Source of the DNA: Tipula vernalis
Taxonomy: Eukaryota > Arthropoda > Insecta > Diptera > Tipulidae
Assembly: GCA_958295665.1 (NCBI GenBank)
Contig: OY282558.1
Coordinates: forward strand, 327,085,106 to 327,149,105
Reading direction: 5' to 3'
Length of the DNA stretch: 64,000 nt
The position numbers and the translations under genes are program-made. Below are positions 57,865 to 64,000 of this stretch, piece by piece. A model generated the notes under the pieces. The model worked only from the letters and a program-made list of their open reading frames with translations, did not search any database and had not been told where the DNA came from. Numbering within the stretch: position 1 is the stretch's first letter; the number at the start of each line of letters is the position of its first letter.

Positions 57865-59125
57865 CGGTCTAAACAGACCAAAGTATTGAAATCCTATCAA
57901 AAATGATCAAAAATTTGGTTGGTCTAAAACTACTTCTCGACGTTTTGAAAGTCGCTGAGTCTAAAAAAGCAAAAAAAAAAAAATGTCCGTTCGTCTGTCT
58001 GGATGTTTGTATGTCTGTACCGATGGTATCTCGAGATTGGCTTGTTCGATTTAGAATTTTTTTTTGCCAATCTGTTTCTATGGTCAAGGGCGAGATTTGA
58101 AAAGCTTTTGGAACCTGTGCGTCAAGAGGATCGGGTACCTGCCATACGAATTGACCCAAATATACCTGGTTATAGAAATATTTACCAATTTTTTATATAT
58201 GCTGGGTTGAATATTGAGTTGGGTATTGAGTTTGGGGTTGAGTTGAAGGTTAAGTTAGCAGTCAATTTGCGGGTTGAGTTCAACTTTAGTTGGAGTTGAG
58301 TTGAGGTTGGGTTAATATATAGTGAGCAGTTGACCAATTTTTTATTATGCTAGTTTGAGGATTGACTTGAAAGAGAGTTTGCGGTTGGGTTGAGGGTTGA
58401 GTTGGGGGTTATTTGCGGGTTGAATTAGGGTTGAGATGGTGTTGGACCAATCTTTAGTGAGCAGTTGATCAATATATAAAATAAAGTAAGCGTTTGTATG
58501 TATGTACATAGCATATTTGTATGATATTTAAACAAATCCACACGACTTGGCCGATTTGAATCAAACCTTACACAAATATTGTTTAAGACCTAAGAAAGGT
58601 CATTGTTAATATCTCAAACCTCAAATTGAACCTTTTACATTTCAAATTAAACCTTTAGCAAATTAAAAGGATGGCCAATTAGGATGGAACTTATCTATTT
58701 CTTAACTGATTTTAATGAAATTTGACTTCGGTTGGAAATGGGATTCTAAAATTATTTTTGGATGAAGTTCTGGAATATGGCCGATATGAGGGAACTTGCA
58801 TATTTATCAACCGATTATGATGAAATTTGACATATGTGTTGCAAATGGGATTCTACTTTTCCATTCTATGGAACTTGTCTATTTTTTAATCAATTATGAT
58901 GAAAATTGGCTTGCACATTGGAAATGGGATTCTAAAATGATTTTTGGATGAAGTTCTGGAATATGGAAAAGTATGAGGGAACTTGTCTATTTATCAACCA
59001 ATTATGATGAAATTCGGCTTGTGCGTTGGAAATGGGATTCTAAAATGATTTTTGGTTGAAGTTGTGGAATATGGCCGATATGAGGGTTATGCGAAACGCA
59101 TGTAATACAGACCGAAGTACTGATC
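57865..59125 (+). mobile_element. Composite non-coding repeat element, second copy of the array-bearing family
   Basis: Begins near ACAGACCAAAGTATTGAAAT (57871), continues with a GTCCGTTCGTCTGTCTGGAT block (57985) and a GTTGAGTTGGGTTGAGG-type degenerate minisatellite (58198-58470), then a GCCGATTTGAATCAAACCTT block (58551), a short AAATTGAACCTTTTACATTT block (58625) and a 105-bp tandem repeat (58686-59084). It closes near ACAGACCGAAGTACTGATCA (59107), which resembles its start. No coding region. Boundaries are inferred from the shared words. Confidence 0.55.
58686..59084. repeat. Four tandem ~105-bp units
   Basis: Units start with GGAACTT at 58686, 58791, 58870 and 58978 (105, 79, 108 and 107 bp). 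Each holds CAATTATGATGAAATT-like, GGAAATGGGATTCTAAAATG and GGATGAAGTTCTGGAATATG blocks. The second unit lacks about 26 bp. Confidence 0.9.
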
Positions 59126-59129
59126 ACCT

Positions 59130-59920
59130 CATGAGGTTCCAGCCCTTTATATTTTTTGACTTTAAAAGAATTGGAAAACGAGATAAGCCCAACGAAAGTT
59201 TCAAAGTGCTTTGTTTACATGAAAGATTTAGTTTACGATACGTTTAAAAGAATACATTTTTCTAAGCACGGTTATTTGTTAAATTATTACGACAACATTT
59301 TGTAGATCTTCTAAATTTAAATTTTTTTCACTCTAATTGTATAACTTAAATTATTTTTCAGTTAAACTGAGTATTTTATAAATTTCAATTTGAACTCTAG
59401 TTACGTTAGAAATACATTCGCAAGAAAAACATTTCTTTCAAATTATAGTATAAATTACAGTACTATTATACCTCGACAATATTTTTCTACTTGTATCATG
59501 ACAACAGACGGCTAGCCAAGTAAAATAAAAAATAAATTCATGGAACCACTTGTTTTGAATTAAGTTACTTTACTGAACTCTGTTTAAAATTGTATTTGTA
59601 ATTATGGAAATTGGTTTTCTACAAATCAAAATCTATAACGCTGGAAAATTTTGTGCGGGATAAATTTACTTACCAAATTCTTAAATAATTGGGCTTTATA
59701 TAACAAATTACGCCCACTAAAACATCAGTCGTAACATTTTTTTCCAAACTGATACCAGTTTCAAAAATATATGTTGGTAAACCTGAGATCTCTCTTGGAA
59801 GCCAAATTTCAATTTAAGCTAGGAGATATGGCCGCCGTGAAAGAATTTCAAAATTGTCCACCAAACTTTAAACAGAATGAATGTAATAAATTCTAAATTT
59901 AGGGTCAATATTTTTTAAAT
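59130..59920. other. Intron DNA without recognised features
   Basis: AT-rich; nothing recognised apart from an ATATGGCCGCC word at 59826 related to the repeat that follows. Confidence 0.4.
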
Positions 59921-59926
59921 CTCAAT

Positions 59927-60217
59927 GGTGGATCCAATATGGCCGCTATACTAAAAAATAGAAATTTCTTGTAATTTTTTTTTACTTTTTTTAAATGCTT
60001 AGGTAAGTATTTGAATATAATTAACTTGAAAATTTCGAAAAAAAAAAACAAAATTTAGTTTAAAGCGGCCATGTTAGATTCACCATTTTAAATTTAATTT
60101 TTTTGATCTCAGATTTGTAATCTGCGACCTCAAAAATACTTTTATATTTTATATATTTTTTGAATAATTATGATACGGTTCTTAACTAAACGTTACAGCG
60201 GCCATATTGGATCCGCC
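59927..60217. repeat. Three copies of AGCGGCCATATTGGATCCGCC, one inverted
   Basis: The 21-bp motif is at 60197-60217, in decayed form at 60063-60083, and inverted at 59927-59947. Words of this kind (GGCCATATTGGATCC-GCCAT) are widespread repeats in insect genomes as far as I recall; function unknown. Confidence 0.75.
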
Positions 60218-60424
60218 ATCTTGAATTATAAAATTTAAACCATAAATTCGTAAAAGAAAACTCGGGTTACTGAGTTTTATTGCATAATATTACCATAATT
60301 ATTATTGGACGATTTGTAAATTTTGTCATTTTATAAAGGGTATTTCATTTCAAGGTTTAGAACTTTGAATTAATAAAACCTATAAAAATAATTTTAATGG
60401 TCATGAATGTGACTTTATTTCAAA

Positions 60425-60865
60425 GATAGGTTAGGTTAGGTTAGGTTTGAGTGGCGGTCCACTAGGACCAGGCATAGACACAAAAAAAGTTCCGTACCAC
60501 AATAATTATTTCCTCCAACTCATTGGAACCATTTTGAGCTGTTAACAAAGCGCTGGATACTCTTGACGTCTATCCTACAGAGGTCCGTCAGGTCCTTGAA
60601 GAGGGGTGCCCCTAGAAACTTTAGTCTGTTTCGTGCCAAGCGAGGGCAGGTGCAAAGAAGATGAAGTACTGTCTCTTCCTCCTCTTCGTCCTCGCAACTA
60701 CGACAGTAGTCATGTGAGAAGACACCAAGTCTACTCGCATGTCTCCCTGTGAGACAGTGCCCCGTAATCACTCCAACAACGAAACATTTCAAAGATAATT
60801 TTATGTCATTAATATTTGAATATGATTTTGGCCATGTGGCCGCTGCGACTGGTGCGTACATAGCG
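60425..60865 (-). mobile_element. Non-LTR retrotransposon 3' end with GGTTA-repeat tail
   Basis: The minus frame 60861-60520 (113 codons) has LKCFVVGVITGHCLTGRHAS, a Cys knuckle (YCRSCEDEEEEETVLHLLCT) and CPRLARNRLKFLGAPL: the post-RNase H C-terminus of a Jockey/R1-like ORF2. About 75 bases of 3' UTR follow and end in (AACCT)n on the minus strand (60428-60448), i.e. a few TTAGG-type units. Related copies are at 27735-28050 (minus) and, by 3' end, 10797-10815 (plus). It sits directly against a transposase fragment at 60870, so one inserted into or recombined with the other. Confidence 0.75.
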
Positions 60866-60869
60866 TAGT

Positions 60870-61390
60870 CTGGCCGTATTTCGGCAATAACGCATCGAAT
60901 GTTGGCTTTCAGGTATTCAATGGTATATCTGGCTTTTCAGCGTAGACAAGTGACTTGACTTACCCCCAAAGAAAATAGTCCAGCGGTGTTAAATCACACG
61001 AACGCGGTGGCCAGTTGACAGGTCCATTTCTCGATAAATTTATTACCATCCAATTGAGACACAAAAAAATTAGTAATCATGTCTCTATACCGGTCTCCGT
61101 TGACTGTAACGTTTTCACCAGCATTATTTTTGAACACATATGGTCCGATGATTGATTCGGCCCATAAAGCACTCGAAGCGGTAATTTCTTGTGGATGTAA
61201 TAGTTTTTGAACAATGGCTCGTGTACTATCTTCGCTCCAAACGTGACAATTCGGCTTGTTGATATAGCGATTCAACCAAAAATGAGCTTCATCACTGAAA
61301 AAAAATTTGTATGGAAAGTTTGCATCGATGTTAATACTGGCTTTGGTCCATTCACCGAATTGGCGACGCCAATGTCAACTGAGCATGTGA
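60870..61390 (-). pseudogene. IS630/Tc1-mariner-superfamily transposase fragment
   Basis: Minus-strand reading from about 61330 gives FPYKFFFSDEAHFWLNRYIN (first catalytic Asp in SDEAHF), then KPNCHVWSEDSTRAIV, IIGPYVFKNNAGENVTVNGD and RYRDMITNFFVSQL. The second Asp block (DGATCHT type) is deleted; after it the translation resumes near GPVNWP and TPLDYFLWG-like sequence in other frames and ends near VIAEIRPD. Not functional. The retroelement at 60425-60865 begins within a few bases of its end. Confidence 0.75.
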
Positions 61391-62171
61391 ACTGAATAAA
61401 CGCGGCCGAAAGAAAATTGCAGCGCGGTATCAAATGTGCGGTTCTATTTTGAAAAATACAACGAAAATTTGTCTAGTGTTATATACACAGGTGCTTAAGT
61501 ATAATAATTTGATAGAGCACCGGGACATAGTTGATCAGTGGTCAGTGGTTGAATATTTCAAAACTTGTACAGATCTAATAAATGACTAAAAATCCCTACC
61601 TAAATTGGTGGAATAATCGGATCAAATTACTTAATGGGTATCATTTCCTAAATTAAGTTGCCTCATGAACATTAAAAATACCATGTAGAGGGCAGATTCA
61701 GAAGGTTAAAACAATTTTTCTGAGAACGTTATAATTTAATCGGCAAAGGAGAGAGATTGATTTAGATGATTAAGTTAGTGGACTATTTACCAGCTAGTTG
61801 TTGCAGTCAACAAAATATTAGATAGTATGCCAATCTCGCCTAATACTTCTTCAATTTTCACATGTTGCTGACTTTGTTAAAGAAATTATTTTCTCTATTT
61901 GAAGGAATTAATTTGTCGACGAAACTCATTTTATTTATACAAGTAATAATCATAATTTTACTGTTTACTGTTAGATTTTGTAAAATGTCAAAAGCTTACG
62001 TCAAAGGTGTAACTTTCCGATCCGTCGAAATTATTTTTACCTTTAGAATTATAAAGAGAGTAATAATCTTACAAGTTGCCTTATTTCAAAATTGTTAAAT
62101 TATTTTATAAATAAATAATTTTTGTATTTGATGAAATTATTTTTAATGTTTTTATTTTAATTTTATTTTAG
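61390..62171. other. End of the giant intron
   Basis: AT-rich, ends in the acceptor TTTTATTTTAATTTTATTTTAG (AG at 62170-62171). A 78-codon plus open stretch (61862-62098) is hydrophobic, has no recognised domain and is not called. Confidence 0.45.
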
Positions 62172-62323
62172 AGCCGCTGTTATACTGCGCGTAAACGGTG
62201 ACAATACACTACAATCGCCGCTTACAAATCAAAATAATTTGCGGGTGCCTCGCTTAAAAATGACGAGGGTCCATATACCTTTTACGTTTCGACTAATGGA
62301 AACGGGGAACAACTCCTACGATG
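62172..62323 (+). CDS. Exon 2 of the small membrane protein gene
   Basis: Acceptor TTTTATTTTAG at 62161-62171 and donor GATG-GTAAGC (GT at 62324-62325) bound 152 bases. Joined to the AA left over from exon 1, the frame reads K36 AAVILRVNGDNTLQSPL, then LRVPRLKMTRVHIPFTFRLM and ETGNNSYDG, without a stop. The basic RVPRLKMTR stretch just after the membrane segment would place this side in the cytosol under the positive-inside rule; an NNS sequon (N82) would only matter if the side is luminal. Base composition is clearly less AT-rich than the flanks, as expected of coding sequence. Confidence 0.65.
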
Positions 62324-62480
62324 GTAAGCTTTATTAAATTATTACATATTAATCACAAATAAATGTATAATAATTGTTTCGAACTAAGTAATTAAAATTT
62401 CAATCTTGTTTATAACCTTCATGCATTTATAGAATACAATATATGTAGTTCTTCATTATAAACAACCTCTAACTAAATAG

Positions 62481-62671
62481 GTTTGTCAATTGTGTGGTAC
62501 AATGACAAAAGAATGTTAGCCACAAAACGTGGAAGTTTTGATATCGAACTGATTGTGTATTTGAATGAGAAAAGTATAACAAAAGAACAATGCGCGGTTT
62601 TCCGCAGTCATATAAATCATAATAAGATTATTTGGGTGGTTGAGTCTTATACCATCGTATATTATGATTAA
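62481..62671 (+). CDS. Exon 3 (last coding exon) of the small membrane protein gene
   Basis: After a 157-bp intron (62324-62480, ending CTAACTAAATAG) the phase left by exon 2 (one base) continues as G-GT TTG TCA: GLSIVWYNDKRMLATKRGSF, then DIELIVYLNEKSITKEQCAV and on to ESYTIVYYD and a TAA at 62669-62671. The three exons sum to 450 nt, exactly 150 codons. A poly(A) signal follows 35 bases later. The acceptor has a weak pyrimidine tract, so this exon is the least certain; the true continuation could lie beyond the window. No known domain recognised. Confidence 0.5.
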
Positions 62672-62705
62672 ATTATGAGTTTTTAAATTACAATGGAACA
62701 CTCAA

Positions 62706-62711
62706 AATAAA
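62706..62711 (+). promoter_or_regulatory. Candidate poly(A) signal after exon 3
   Basis: AATAAA 35 bases after the TAA of exon 3; supports this being a gene end, though AATAAA is frequent in such AT-rich DNA. Confidence 0.45.
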
Positions 62712-62714
62712 CAT

Positions 62715-63970
62715 ACACAATCGGAATTTCTTTCTCTCTATCTTGCGCTACAAAACAAGGAAGTTATTCATATTTTAATTATACTGTTTAATTACTGGTA
62801 TTTTAATTATAGTACTTTGATTTCTTAATGGAATTATTAGGTAACTAAGCAACAAACTAGTAATTTTGTAATTCCCAAATCCAAAGCTAGTCTCTTTAAC
62901 AATTTGAACACTTTTTCAATGATCTATCTTAATCCGCTATTACTTATAATTCTTGTTTCACACTTAAGAGTCTCTTGTCTGTTTATTGAAAATCATGTTA
63001 ATTCAAGTGCGTAATTTCAAGTATTGATTTACGAATTTAAATGACATCTTAATTTTCCTCACATGCTTCTGTATTTAGAAATCGGTTTGTACGCCAATGT
63101 AGTGTAGTATCTATATTCTTCACTGGTACAATTGTAATGTAGTCCGTGTTTCAGAGACTAGAATTTGTAGTATAACCGGTGTCTTCAGTCCCTCAATCGA
63201 TCCAAAATTGTAAATGGTTATCTGAATTATGAATGCGGTGAAACTTGTAATGTTCGGTTGTGATTCATCATCAGTAAATCTTTGTATTGTAACCTTTGCT
63301 GTTCAGTAATTGGGGATTTAGCTAGCGGATAGACAACTACATCAAATTGGGTTGAAAATATTCCAATTTGATTTTTAAGCAATCTCAATAAAAAAAGTTT
63401 GTCAAATTCCAATTCGTAATAAAATACAATGAAATAAATACCAAATCAACCAACTTATGAATTCTGGAAACAATTTTAAGCCAAATTTTATTTTCTAAAT
63501 AAAATTTAAAATTTCTAAATTATGAAGATTATTATTCACAAAACTTCAATTAAGTTTAATCGATCATTAAATCAATGTTTTCCATATACAACAAAATATT
63601 AATTTTTATTTAATCTCCTATTAACTATAGTGAATATGATCATTATACCTTAGACAGACTGTGGTTTAATAAATCCAATTTAGCTAAACTAGTTTAAGTA
63701 TTCTATGCAAAAACAAAGGGATTAGCTAAATCGACGTTGACTAGATCTAAGAAATTCAAGAACGTCTATCATTGAGACAAATAACAATAAATGAACGGTC
63801 CATGTATTAAGGCAATAGTTTAAATATTTTTTGTAATTTTACTAAATAAGATTAAATGTTGATAGTCCGTTTAGTTATTTGATAAGTTCAAAATTCAATA
63901 AGTATGTTACTTTATTAAAATACATAAACTCGTAAATTTGTAGAATAGTTTAAAATTTCTAGGTTTTAAT
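62715..63970. other. AT-rich DNA downstream of the gene
   Basis: No gene recognised. At 63650-63673 TTAGACAGACTGTGGTTTAA plus TAAA is the third copy of the dispersed repeat seen at 13254-13333 and 49429-49451, again followed by TTAGCTAA-type words. Confidence 0.5.
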
Positions 63971-63971
63971 A

Positions 63972-64000
63972 CAGTAGAATCCGTTTATACCAACCCATGT
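63972..64000 (+). repeat. Possible pogo/Tigger-type terminus at the window edge
   Basis: TA followed by CAGTAGAATCCGTTTATACC resembles the start of pogo/Tigger-type terminal repeats and the sequence at 2790. The element, if real, continues outside the window. Confidence 0.3.

Noticed and set aside
60428..60448. Interstitial telomere from chromosome fusion
   Set aside because: Only about four GGTTA units, located exactly at the 3' end of a retroelement whose relative ends the same way; an element tail explains it better.
62516..62701. Antisense 61-codon frame over exon 3
   Set aside because: No domain; the plus-strand reading fits the splice phase and is followed by a poly(A) signal.

Overview
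The window looks like nuclear DNA of an insect: strongly AT-rich, mostly non-coding, with a 59-bp intron in one gene, a roughly 30-kb intron in another, and remains of almost every class of insect transposable element. The species cannot be named from the sequence. There are no bacterial-type operons and I saw no tRNA, rRNA or CRISPR array.

Two host genes can be supported. On the minus strand at 13679-14304 is a two-exon gene for a 188-residue LisH-domain centrosomal protein of the FOR20/CEP20-FOP family. On the plus strand, exon 1 at 32329-32435 joins in phase to exons at 62172-62323 and 62481-62671 and gives a 149-residue protein with one N-terminal membrane segment that I do not recognise. 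Its first intron (32436-62171) would fill nearly half the window and hold most of the repeats described here.

Layout. 1-2.4 kb: nested fragments of BEL/Pao, an I/Jockey-like non-LTR element (two copies in opposite orientation) and a Tc1/mariner-like transposase. 5.1-7.6 kb: a broken Ty3/Gypsy pol on the minus strand. 9.0-12.6 kb: BEL/Pao pol on the minus strand, split by a plus-strand Jockey-like 3' end and bordered by a second Gypsy RT piece. 13.7-14.3 kb: the CEP20-like gene. 17-26 kb: mariner and pogo/Tigger relics, a tandem 165-bp repeat, and a nearly intact mariner (24909-26051) with 25-bp terminal repeats and one frameshift. 27.7-31.1 kb: a non-LTR fragment, a relic of a transposase-like family I cannot name, a deleted mariner, and a foldback-like element whose arms are short tandem subrepeats. 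32.3-62.2 kb: the giant intron, with a Jockey-like RT, another mariner relic, a Penelope-like RT/GIY-YIG remnant, a hAT remnant, two further foldback elements, several MITEs, a ~1-kb (CTTTTTA)n array embedded in a dispersed repeat that has a second copy at 57.9 kb, a 105-bp tandem repeat, and a non-LTR 3' end with a GGTTA-repeat tail. 62.2-64 kb: the last two exons and flanking DNA.

The most distinctive observations are the split small membrane-protein gene, three foldback-like elements built from unrelated subrepeats, the heptanucleotide array nested in a mobile repeat, a 339-bp MITE with a perfect 7-bp target duplication, and the transposase-like family at 28.1-28.95 kb. All readings were made by eye; homology statements rest on recognised motifs, not on searches.
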